45,247 bases of DNA from an uncultured Eubacteriales bacterium (GTDB lineage Bacteria; Bacillota; Clostridia; Oscillospirales; Oscillospiraceae), in contig OMZQ01000015.1 in the NCBI GenBank assembly GCA_900315595.1, forward strand, positions 1 through 45,247. Direction: 5' to 3'. Shown one piece after another: positions 1 to 6,941 of this stretch. The first letter of the stretch is position 1, and every line of letters begins with the position of its first letter. The notes below the pieces were generated by a model. It worked only from the letters and a program-made list of their open reading frames with translations, was not told where the DNA came from and ran no database searches. The position numbers and the translations under genes were made by a program.

Positions 1-99
1 TGAGGGTCCACCTGTTCCCATCCCGAACACAGAAGTTAAGCTCAGGTTCGTCGACGATAGTATGCGGGTGACTGCATGTGAAAATAGATAACGCCAACA
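1..99 (+). rRNA. rrf: 5S ribosomal RNA, 3' part
   Basis: The window opens inside a 5S rRNA. The near-universal 5S stretch CCCATCCCGAACACAGAAG (about 18-36) is followed by GTTAAG and the variable 3' half. The 5' end lies outside the window, so the upstream side is probably the rest of an rRNA operon. The 3' end is set approximately, just before the terminator hairpin at 107-130. Confidence 0.93.
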
Positions 100-106
100 T
101 TATGGA

Positions 107-140
107 CGCCCCAGCCGTAAGGCTGGGGCGTTTCGTTATT
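107..140 (+). terminator. intrinsic terminator of the rRNA operon
   Basis: A perfect 10-bp stem (CGCCCCAGCC / GGCTGGGGCG) with a GTAA tetraloop, followed by TTTCGTTATTT. It ends the 5S transcript. It lies just beyond the stop codon of convergent spoVT and may also serve that gene, but on that strand the U-tract is poor. Confidence 0.85.
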
Positions 141-142
141 TG

Positions 143-685
143 TCAGTTTTCCATTTGCTTTCCGAGGATTCCGGCCAGGATGTCGATCAGCTTTTCTTCC
201 ATCTCGCCGGGGAATTTTCTTCGTTCCGGGTCCGCCGTCAGAAATACGCCGCCGATCAGATCGCCCTCGGACAGGATCGGCGCCGCAGCGCCAAGCGCAG
301 TCTCGCCGTTTTCCACCAACGGACAGGCGCTTCCCTTGCCGCGCCAGCTGTACCGCTCCCGATCCTCCAACCGGCGGATCACCCCTGCGGTCAGCCGCCG
401 ATCCATCAGCTCCTTCCGCTTCTGACCCGATGCAGCGATCACCGTATCGCGGTCGCTGATCGCTGCGGTGAAGCCCAGGTTCTTCTGAACCGCCTCGCAG
501 ACCCGTCCTGCGAGCTCGTGCAGATCCCCCATTGGGGAATACTTCTTGAATATCACTTCTCCGTCCTTTTCGGTGAAGATTTCCAGCGGATCGCCGTCGC
601 GGATCCGCAGCGTGCGGCGGATCTCCTTGGGGATCACCACGCGCCCCAGATCGTCGATCCTGCGCACAATACCAGTTGCTTTCAT
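143..685 (-). CDS. spoVT: SpoVT, stage V sporulation regulator (AbrB + GAF-like)
   Basis: Forespore transcription factor; in Bacillus it modulates sigma-G genes and spore coat/germination functions. An AbrB swapped-hairpin DNA-binding domain (about residues 1-50; MKATGIVRRIDDLGRVVIPK is close to the family's opening) is followed by a GAF-like sensor domain (about 55-175). The length of 180 aa matches SpoVT. An upstream in-frame ATG at 715 exists, but AAGGAG sits 9 nt before the ATG at 683-685 and the family alignment starts there, so 685 is chosen. It is transcribed convergently with the rRNA operon and divergently from the SLH gene at 854. No convincing sigma-G promoter was found. The identity is secure; its target genes here are unknown. 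Confidence 0.93.
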   Translation of the reverse strand: MKATGIVRRIDDLGRVVIPKEIRRTLRIRDGDPLEIFTEKDGEVIFKKYSPMGDLHELAGRVCEAVQKNLGFTAAISDRDTVIAASGQKRKELMDRRLTAGVIRRLEDRERYSWRGKGSACPLVENGETALGAAAPILSEGDLIGGVFLTADPERRKFPGEMEEKLIDILAGILGKQMEN

Positions 686-787
686 GTCTGTCGTCTCCTT
701 GCATTTCGGCTTCATGTGCTTCTATTCTTTGCAAAAACTGGTGAAATATGCGAGAATATAAAATCTCCGTATTTGCTCAGATCACCG

Positions 788-816
788 TTGAAACTGTTTG
801 ACGTCTGTGATATATT
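788..816 (+). promoter_or_regulatory. sigma-A promoter of the SLH protein gene
   Basis: TTGAAA (788-793), 17-nt spacer, TATATT (811-816), with a TGA extended -10 directly upstream. The start codon follows 37 nt after the -10 box. It lies in the spoVT/SLH divergent gap. Confidence 0.7.
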
Positions 817-853
817 AAATTAAGAAAAATAGACTGCGAAAGGTCGGAGCCTC

Positions 854-2308
854 ATGATAAAACGAATCGCTTGTCTTCTGCTGGCGGCGATCCTGCTGGG
901 CGCGGCGGCGGGACTTCCTGCTTCGGAGCTTTTTGCTGCGGCGGCGGACGGAACGGAGGCCTTTGCGGACCTGGCGAACCGGATTCGGAGCACCGGCGAG
1001 CCGAGCGGAAGCGGCTATCTGCTCAGCTATGATCTGGACGCGGAAAGCCGGGAGCTGTTTGCGGCCCTCTATCGCCCGGAGCAGGGCGTGGTCGAGCTCT
1101 CCGTCACCTATGACGGATATATGTGCGCTTCGCTGACGATTCCTGCCGCCCTGTCCACGCTCTACAAGGTCACGTCCTCCTTCCAATCGGCAGGCGGAAG
1201 CGCGCGCGGGACCGCCTGGCTGGATCCGGCGGCCTATACGGGTGCGGAACCGCCTGCGCTGTCCGACTATACCGGGGACGAGGGCTTCCGGCAGGGCGTG
1301 ATCTCCATTCTGCGGCGATTTCTGCCCCACCTTGTGGAGGAGATCGGCGTCCTGCTCTGGGCGGACGGACACCTGCTTTCGGAGCTTGGCTTTACGGGCT
1401 TTACGGTTCACACGAAGCACCTGTTCCGGACCGAGCCGGACCCGGATGAGCCGCCGACCTGTACCGAGGACGGCTTTCTCCGCAGCACCTGCGTCGTCTG
1501 CGGAACCGTCTCCAGGGAGCCGGTTCCTGCGCTTGGTCACGACTGGGATGCCGGCGAGATCACGACAGCGCCGACCTGTATCTCGCCGGGCGTCCGCACC
1601 TTCCGATGCCTCCGGTGCGCCGGGACGCGAACCGAGACGCTCCCCGCGAACGGCGAGCATGCCTGGGTCCGGACGGCCCTGCAGGACCCGTCCGGGGAGG
1701 GGGTACACTGCACGGGAACCTTCGTCTGCACCGTCTGCGGGACGGAGCAGACGCGGACGCTCTGCGCCGCCGACATCTTCACCGACGCCCCTTCCCCCGG
1801 AAGCTGGGCGCACGCGCCGGTGGACTGGGCCTATTTCCACGGAATAACCACCGGTGACAGCGCGACGAAGTTCCGCCCGGACAAGGTCTGCACCCGCGGT
1901 CAGACCGTCACCTTCCTCTGGCGTGCGGCGGGCAAGCCGGAGCCGACCGCGGCAGAAAACCCCTTCCGTGACGTCAATCCGGGCGATTACTACTACAAGG
2001 CCGTCCTCTGGGCTGTGGAGCAGGGGATCACCAAGGGCGAATCGAAGACGCGCTTTGCACCGGCAAAGGTCTGCACCCGCGCCCAGGTCGTGACCTTCCT
2101 GTACCGGGCGCACGGTTCTCCGCCGGTGGAGGGGACCAATCCCTTCCGCGACGTGAGCGAAAGCGACTACTTCTGCAAGCCGGTCCTCTGGGCGACGCAG
2201 AACGGCGTGACCCAGGGCCTTTCCAGGACGCACTTCGGCCCCGGGGTAAACTGCACCCGTGCGCAGACCGTCACCTTCCTGTACCGCGCAAAGGATATCA
2301 CAGATTAG
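854..2308 (+). CDS. Secreted protein with three cysteine modules and three SLH domains
   Basis: Probable cell-surface protein of unknown function, 484 aa. Residues 1-about 30 form a Sec signal peptide (MIKR start, Leu/Ala core). Residues 31-195 match nothing I recognise. Residues 200-304 hold three short modules with regular cysteines: C203/C213/C216, C242/C252/C255 and C286/C292/C295. They resemble the small Cys-pair repeats seen in many Oscillospiraceae surface proteins and may bind a metal or form disulfides. Residues 307-482 are three S-layer-homology (SLH) repeats, each with an F-x-D-V/A start and a central TRGQ/TRAQ-VTFL core; these usually bind pyruvylated secondary cell-wall polymer. 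It has its own promoter (788-816) and terminator (2330-2380), so it is probably monocistronic. The surface location is well supported; the substrate or partner is not known. Confidence 0.8.
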   Translation: MIKRIACLLLAAILLGAAAGLPASELFAAAADGTEAFADLANRIRSTGEPSGSGYLLSYDLDAESRELFAALYRPEQGVVELSVTYDGYMCASLTIPAALSTLYKVTSSFQSAGGSARGTAWLDPAAYTGAEPPALSDYTGDEGFRQGVISILRRFLPHLVEEIGVLLWADGHLLSELGFTGFTVHTKHLFRTEPDPDEPPTCTEDGFLRSTCVVCGTVSREPVPALGHDWDAGEITTAPTCISPGVRTFRCLRCAGTRTETLPANGEHAWVRTALQDPSGEGVHCTGTFVCTVCGTEQTRTLCAADIFTDAPSPGSWAHAPVDWAYFHGITTGDSATKFRPDKVCTRGQTVTFLWRAAGKPEPTAAENPFRDVNPGDYYYKAVLWAVEQGITKGESKTRFAPAKVCTRAQVVTFLYRAHGSPPVEGTNPFRDVSESDYFCKPVLWATQNGVTQGLSRTHFGPGVNCTRAQTVTFLYRAKDITD

Positions 2309-2329
2309 AATCGAGCGTTCCGTCCGAAA

Positions 2330-2380
2330 AACCCGGAGCGAGGCCTCTGAGAAGCAGAAGCTCCGCTCCGGGTTGTGTTT
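2330..2380 (+). terminator. intrinsic terminator after the SLH protein gene
   Basis: AACCCGGAGCG (2330-2340) pairs with CGCTCCGGGTT (2364-2374), with a partly paired interior, then GTGTTTT. It lies between the SLH gene and convergent rnj. Confidence 0.75.
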
Positions 2381-2410
2381 TCCGCCGCGCCGATTCGGGC
2401 GGTTCCGGCG

Positions 2411-4069
2411 CTACAGCTCGGTGACAATGGGGAGGATCATGGGGTTGCGGCGGGCGTTTTTGTAGAGGAAGACGGACAGCGCGGACTTGATGGCGGACTT
2501 GATCGTCGCGTGGTCGCGAATGTGCCGTTCCAGGCACTCCGCCAGCGCGTCGTCTGCCAGATAGCGCAGGGCTTCCAGAAGATCCTCGTTGTCCTTGGCG
2601 TAGACGAAGCCGCGGGTGATGATATCCGGGCCGGAGAGGACGGAGCCGTCCTGGGCCGAGAGGTTGACCACGACCACGACCATCCCGTCCTGGGCCAGAT
2701 GCTTGCGGTCACGCAGGACCACGCTGCCCACGTCGCCCACGCCGGTTCCGTCCACAAGGACCCGTCCCGCCGGGACGACGGCCCCGGTGAGCTTGCAGGT
2801 CTTGGCGGTCAGCTCGATGACCTTGCCCACGTCCCCGATCACGATGCGGGCCGGGCTCATGCCCATCTGCCGGGCCAGCTTCGCATGGACCTGCAGCATC
2901 CGCTGCTCGCCGTGGACCGGGATGAAGAACCGGGGCTTGACCAGGGCGTGGATCAGCTTGAGCTCCTGCTGGCAGGCGTGGCCGGAGACGTGCAGACCCT
3001 CGGACTTGTCGTAGACGACCTCAGCGCCCTTGCGGTAGAGCTCGTTGATGATCCGGGAGATGGCCTTTTCGTTGCCGGGGATCGCGGAGGCGGAGATCAG
3101 CACGCGGTCGAGGGCGGAGATCTCCACCTGCTTGTGGGAGGAGAAGGCCATGCGGTAGAGGGCGGACATATCCTCGCCCTGGGAGCCGGTGGCCACGATG
3201 ACCAGACGGTTCGGGGCAATGGTCCGGATCTGGGTGATGTCCACCAGCGTATTCTCCGGGATGGTCAGATAGCCCAGCTCGCCCGCGACCTTGAGGATGT
3301 TTTCCATGCTCCGGCCCGTGACCGCCACCTTGCGTCCGTGCCGCCGCGCCAGGTCCAGAATGGACTGGATGCGGTACATGTTCGAGGCAAAGGTCGTGAT
3401 GATGATCCGCTTGTCGCAGCCGCGGAACTGACGGTCGAAGTTCTCAGCCACCAGATTTTCCGAGGGCGTGTAGCCGGTGCGCTCGACGTTCGTGGAGTCG
3501 CAGAGCAGGGCCAGAACGCCCTCGTTGCCCAGCTCGCCCAGACGGGCGAGATCGGTCATCCCGTCCGGGGCGGTGGGGTCGATCTTGAAGTCGCCGGTGA
3601 TGACGACCCGACCCACGGGCGTGTGGACGCAGAAGGCGACGGCGTCGGCAATGGAATGGTTCACGTGGATGAATTCCACGGTGAAGCAGCCTGCCTGGAC
3701 CAGATCGCCGGGCTGGTGGGTGACCAGACGGACCGTGTCGGTCAGACCGTGCTCCTCCAGCTTGAGGCGGATCAGACCGTTGGTCAGAGCCGTGCCGTGG
3801 ATCGGCGCGTTGGCGGCCTGGAGGACGTAGGGGATGGACCCGATGTGATCCTCATGGCCGTGGGTAATGAAGAAGCCGCGCAGCTTCTTCTGACTGTTGA
3901 CGAGATAGGTGACGTCGGGGATGACCAGATCGACGCCGTACATATCGTCCTCGGGGAAGCCCAGACCGCAGTCCACGACGATCATATCGTCGCCGTATTC
4001 GAGCACGGTCATATTCTTCCCGATCTCATTCAGCCCGCCGAGCGGGATGATGCGTAATTTGTTTGCCAA
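2411..4069 (-). CDS. rnj: Ribonuclease J
   Basis: RNA-decay and maturation nuclease (5'-3' exo and endo activity) of the metallo-beta-lactamase / beta-CASP family, acting in the cytoplasm. Its 552 aa is the normal length. The metal site HGHEDH appears as H70, H72, D74 and H75, followed by the beta-CASP domain and a C-terminal dimerisation domain. The N-terminus (ANKLRIIPLGGLNEIGKN) is typical. The start codon is TTG at 4067-4069 with AAGGAG 9 nt upstream. It has its own promoter (4190-4218) and a leader of about 115 nt with a GC-rich hairpin. No second RNase J paralogue is in the window. Confidence 0.97.
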   Translation of the reverse strand: MANKLRIIPLGGLNEIGKNMTVLEYGDDMIVVDCGLGFPEDDMYGVDLVIPDVTYLVNSQKKLRGFFITHGHEDHIGSIPYVLQAANAPIHGTALTNGLIRLKLEEHGLTDTVRLVTHQPGDLVQAGCFTVEFIHVNHSIADAVAFCVHTPVGRVVITGDFKIDPTAPDGMTDLARLGELGNEGVLALLCDSTNVERTGYTPSENLVAENFDRQFRGCDKRIIITTFASNMYRIQSILDLARRHGRKVAVTGRSMENILKVAGELGYLTIPENTLVDITQIRTIAPNRLVIVATGSQGEDMSALYRMAFSSHKQVEISALDRVLISASAIPGNEKAISRIINELYRKGAEVVYDKSEGLHVSGHACQQELKLIHALVKPRFFIPVHGEQRMLQVHAKLARQMGMSPARIVIGDVGKVIELTAKTCKLTGAVVPAGRVLVDGTGVGDVGSVVLRDRKHLAQDGMVVVVVNLSAQDGSVLSGPDIITRGFVYAKDNEDLLEALRYLADDALAECLERHIRDHATIKSAIKSALSVFLYKNARRNPMILPIVTEL

Positions 4070-4154
4070 AATTGATTACTCCTTATTATGAAAAAATATC
4101 ACAGATATGAATGGACGAAAGCCAAAGCCCTGTCTTGGAAGACGGCGGCAGGGC

Positions 4155-4177
4155 GGCGCGGTTCCCGCCTCCGCGCC
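4155..4177 (-). promoter_or_regulatory. hairpin in the RNase J 5' leader
   Basis: GGCGCGG (4155-4161) and CCGCGCC (4171-4177) form a 7-bp stem in the untranslated leader, between the rnj promoter and its ribosome binding site. There is no U-tract, so it is not a terminator. It could stabilise or regulate the mRNA; that is inference. Confidence 0.5.
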
Positions 4178-4189
4178 GAATTTCAAGTC

Positions 4190-4218
4190 ATTATATCACG
4201 GCAGAGCGCGAAAAACAA
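4190..4218 (-). promoter_or_regulatory. sigma-A promoter of rnj
   Basis: On the minus strand: TTGTTT (4213-4218), 17-nt spacer, extended -10 TGA + TATAAT (4190-4195). It starts immediately after the U-tract of the upstream gene's terminator. Confidence 0.7.
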
Positions 4219-4222
4219 CACG

Positions 4223-4256
4223 AAAAAACGCCCCTCCGGGAACTTCCGAAGGAGCG
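4223..4256 (-). terminator. intrinsic terminator of the zinc-ribbon membrane protein gene
   Basis: On the minus strand an 11-bp stem (CGCTCCTTCGG with its partner, including two G-T pairs), a 6-nt loop and six T residues, just past the stop at 4270. Confidence 0.85.
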
Positions 4257-4269
4257 CGAAAACGGCGCG

Positions 4270-4683
4270 TTACGATTTCCGAACAAATTTCTCGCTGCAT
4301 TTGGGACACTTGATGCAGATCTTGCCGCGGCCGCGGGGCACGCGGACGGTCTGCTTGCAGTTCGGGCAGCGGTAGTAGCGGTTCTGCTTGTCGGTCAGGC
4401 GGGACCTGAAGGCCAGAAAGCGGCGGTTTTCCCGGTTCCGCTTCTCGATGTTCCGCGAAAAGGCGCGGAGGATATACCAGAACAGCAGCACGTAGGAGAG
4501 CAGATTCAGCACGAAGCTGAGCGCCACCGTCCATACCGCGTTGATACGGGAAAAGAGAAAGCTGATCAGACACAGGGCGACCGCTGCGACCATCAGAACT
4601 ACGTTCAACTGATCGAGGCCGTAGCGCCCAAACATGAACTGCCGGATCCCGTCGGAAACCCGCTGTCCGATACGCCGGAACAT
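4270..4683 (-). CDS. Small membrane protein with C-terminal zinc ribbon
   Basis: 137 aa, function unknown. Two hydrophobic helices (about residues 26-45 and 50-76) are followed by a basic stretch and a C-terminal zinc ribbon with CPNC and CPKC pairs about 20 residues apart, so the ribbon probably faces the cytoplasm. An ATG three codons upstream (4692) directly abuts AAGGAG, while the ATG at 4681-4683 is 9 nt from it, so 4683 is chosen. It is monocistronic, with a promoter at 4734-4761 and a terminator at 4223-4256. The zinc ribbon could bind RNA, protein or only stabilise the tail; the sequence does not decide. Confidence 0.75.
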   Translation of the reverse strand: MFRRIGQRVSDGIRQFMFGRYGLDQLNVVLMVAAVALCLISFLFSRINAVWTVALSFVLNLLSYVLLFWYILRAFSRNIEKRNRENRRFLAFRSRLTDKQNRYYRCPNCKQTVRVPRGRGKICIKCPKCSEKFVRKS

Positions 4684-4733
4684 CGCCCACATCTCCTTGG
4701 AAAAGTATTGACCGGGATCGCCCCGGTATTTTC

Positions 4734-4761
4734 AGTATAACGGATTTTCCCGCAAAATCAA
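4734..4761 (-). promoter_or_regulatory. sigma-A promoter of the zinc-ribbon membrane protein gene
   Basis: Minus strand: TTGATT (4756-4761), 16-nt spacer, TATACT (4734-4739). A short hairpin ACCGGG/CCCGGT (4711-4727) follows in the leader. Confidence 0.6.
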
Positions 4762-4801
4762 GCGTGCGCCGGGAGAATTTACGGAATGTTAAAATTTGAT
4801 G

Positions 4802-4830
4802 TTGAGAATTCATGAAATCAATGCTATAAT
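4802..4830 (+). promoter_or_regulatory. sigma-A promoter of the recJ-rel cluster
   Basis: TTGAGA (4802-4807), exactly 17 nt, then TATAAT (4825-4830) preceded by an extended -10 TGC. It is the best promoter upstream of the long plus-strand cluster and lies about 20 nt from the first recJ start codon. Confidence 0.8.
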
Positions 4831-4850
4831 TAAAAGAAAAAGAATTTTGG

Positions 4851-6926
4851 ATGTGTATTTGCGTGAAATTTGGAGCCTGGAATGTATCGTCCTTCGATAC
4901 AGGAGAGGTCAGAGAGCTGGAGCAGGCGGGCTACGGACCGCTCTGCGCCCGTGTGCTTTCCGCGCGCGGATGCGGCGACGAAGCGAGCGCCGCAGATTAT
5001 CTGCGCCGTGATACGCCGCTGAACTCTCCGTTTTTGATGAAAGACATGAAGGCGGCCGCGGACCGCGTCCGTCTGGCCGTGGCGCGAAAGGAGCATATTG
5101 CGGTATTCGGCGACTACGACGTGGACGGCATCACCTCCACCGCCCTGATGACCGACTTTCTCCGAAGCCTCGGCGCCCGTGTCACCAGCTATATTCCCGC
5201 GCGGCTGGAGGAGGGCTACGGTCTCAATGAGATCGCCATCCGCCAGCTCTCGCGCCGGCAGGTCAACCTGATCGTCACGGTGGACTGCGGCATCACGGCG
5301 AACGAGGAAGCGGAGCTCTGCCGCCGCCTGGGCATCGACCTGGTCGTCACCGACCATCACGAGTGCAAGCCGGAGCTGCCCCGCGCCGTTGCGGTGGTGG
5401 ACCCCCACCGCCCGGACTGCACCTATCCCCACACCGGCCTGTCCGGCGTGGGCATCGCCTTCCAGCTCGCCGCCGCCATCTGCGGCGACCAGGCGGGGCT
5501 GCTGGACCGCTATGCCGATCTGCTCTGCCTGGGGCTCGTGGCGGACGTCATGCCCCTGCACGGCGAGGTGCGGACGATGGTCGTCCGCGGCATGCAGGCC
5601 CTGGAGCATCCGACCCGCCCCGGCGTCGCCGCGCTGATGGAGGAGATCGGCTGCGCCGGCGACCCTGTCACCACCGCCACGGTCGGCTATCTGCTGGCCC
5701 CGCGCATCAACGCCGCCGGACGGATGGGCCGGGTCGAAACGGCCCTGCGCCTGTTTTTGACCGAGGACCCCGCCGAGGCCCAGAGCCTTGCCGCCGTCCT
5801 CTGCCGTCTCAACCGCGACCGGCAGAAGGTGGAGGCCGGCATCTATGAGGAGGCCTCCGCCATGCTCGGCCCGGACGCCCAGCCCGCCGCCATCGTGCTG
5901 GCGGGGGAGACCTGGCATCAGGGCGTGGTCGGCATCGTCGCCTCCCGCCTGTCCGAGGAATACCACTGTCCGGCCTTTTTGATCTGCCTGGACGCGGAGG
6001 GGAAGGGCAAGGCCTCCTCCCGCAGCTACGGCGGCTTCAACCTCTTTGCCGCTCTGACCGAGGTCTCCGACCTGCTGGAAAGCTACGGCGGCCACGAGCA
6101 GGCGGCGGGCTTTACGATCCGCCGCGAAAACATCCCTGCCTTCCGGGCCAGGATGACGGAGATGGCGGAGGCCTTTTTCGCCTCCGGCGCGGCGGACGCC
6201 GATCTGCGGGTGGACTGCCCCGTGGAGCCGGAGCTGCTCACCATCGAGAACGTCCGCGCCCTGAACCAGCTTGAGCCCTGCGGCACCGGCTGTCCGGCGC
6301 CGGTTCTCTGCCTGTGCGACGCAAGCGTGACGCAGATCACCGAGGTGGGCGGAGGCAAGCACCTGCGCCTGATCGTCTCTGCCGGCGGCAAACAGCTCGC
6401 CGCGATCTTCTTCTCCCAGACCGTTCTGCAGGCGGGCATCGGCCCCGGCGACAGCGTGGACCTTGCCTTTACCCCGCAGATCAACGAATTTCGCGGACAG
6501 CGGACGGTCCAGCTCAACGTGGTGGATCTCCGCCTGTGCCGCCGTCTGGCCCTGCTGACCGAGCAGGAGCGGGCCCTCTATACCCGCTTCCACGACGATC
6601 AGCCGCTCAGCCCCGAGGAGGCGGACCGCCTCCTGCCCGTGCGCAGCGAGTTCGTGGCCGTCTGGCGGTATCTGATCGCCCACCGCCAGGCCGACGTCCT
6701 GCGGGAGAACTTCACCTGCATGAGCCGAAAGATCGCCCGCGCCGCGGGCCGTCCGGTCACCCTCTCGCGGACCCGCGTCTGCCTGGACGTCTTTGCCGAG
6801 CAGGGCCTGATCGACGTACACCGCTGCGAAAAATACTATACGATCCGCATCACCACCGACGGCCGCAAGGTCGATCTCAACGCCAGCCCGATCATCCGAC
6901 GCTTGCGGGCGGCTAAAAGTCGTTAG
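4851..6926 (+). CDS. recJ: Single-strand-specific exonuclease RecJ
   Basis: 5'-3' single-stranded DNA exonuclease of the DHH family, used in RecF-type recombination and repair. DYDVDG (residues 88-93, motif I) and DHH (168-170, motif III) are present. They are followed by the DHHA1 domain with a GGHEQAAGF motif, the OB fold, and a Firmicute-type C-terminal domain. At 691 aa it is somewhat shorter than the Bacillus enzyme. The start is uncertain: the ATG at 4851 has no good ribosome binding site, and the GTG at 4863 gives an N-terminus (VKFGAWNV) closer to the usual MKFxxW opening. rel follows after 15 nt. The apt gene that commonly sits between recJ and rel is absent. Confidence 0.95.
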   Translation: MCICVKFGAWNVSSFDTGEVRELEQAGYGPLCARVLSARGCGDEASAADYLRRDTPLNSPFLMKDMKAAADRVRLAVARKEHIAVFGDYDVDGITSTALMTDFLRSLGARVTSYIPARLEEGYGLNEIAIRQLSRRQVNLIVTVDCGITANEEAELCRRLGIDLVVTDHHECKPELPRAVAVVDPHRPDCTYPHTGLSGVGIAFQLAAAICGDQAGLLDRYADLLCLGLVADVMPLHGEVRTMVVRGMQALEHPTRPGVAALMEEIGCAGDPVTTATVGYLLAPRINAAGRMGRVETALRLFLTEDPAEAQSLAAVLCRLNRDRQKVEAGIYEEASAMLGPDAQPAAIVLAGETWHQGVVGIVASRLSEEYHCPAFLICLDAEGKGKASSRSYGGFNLFAALTEVSDLLESYGGHEQAAGFTIRRENIPAFRARMTEMAEAFFASGAADADLRVDCPVEPELLTIENVRALNQLEPCGTGCPAPVLCLCDASVTQITEVGGGKHLRLIVSAGGKQLAAIFFSQTVLQAGIGPGDSVDLAFTPQINEFRGQRTVQLNVVDLRLCRRLALLTEQERALYTRFHDDQPLSPEEADRLLPVRSEFVAVWRYLIAHRQADVLRENFTCMSRKIARAAGRPVTLSRTRVCLDVFAEQGLIDVHRCEKYYTIRITTDGRKVDLNASPIIRRLRAAKSR

Positions 6927-6941
6927 AAAGGAGGCAGCACG

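Noticed and set aside
686..800. A sigma-G promoter for spoVT
   Set aside because: CATATTT is present upstream, but no -35 element at acceptable spacing was found; too weak to list.
2375..4057. Long plus-strand frame opposite RNase J
   Set aside because: It mirrors RNase J, has no start signal and gives a His/Asp/Gly-rich product without motifs.
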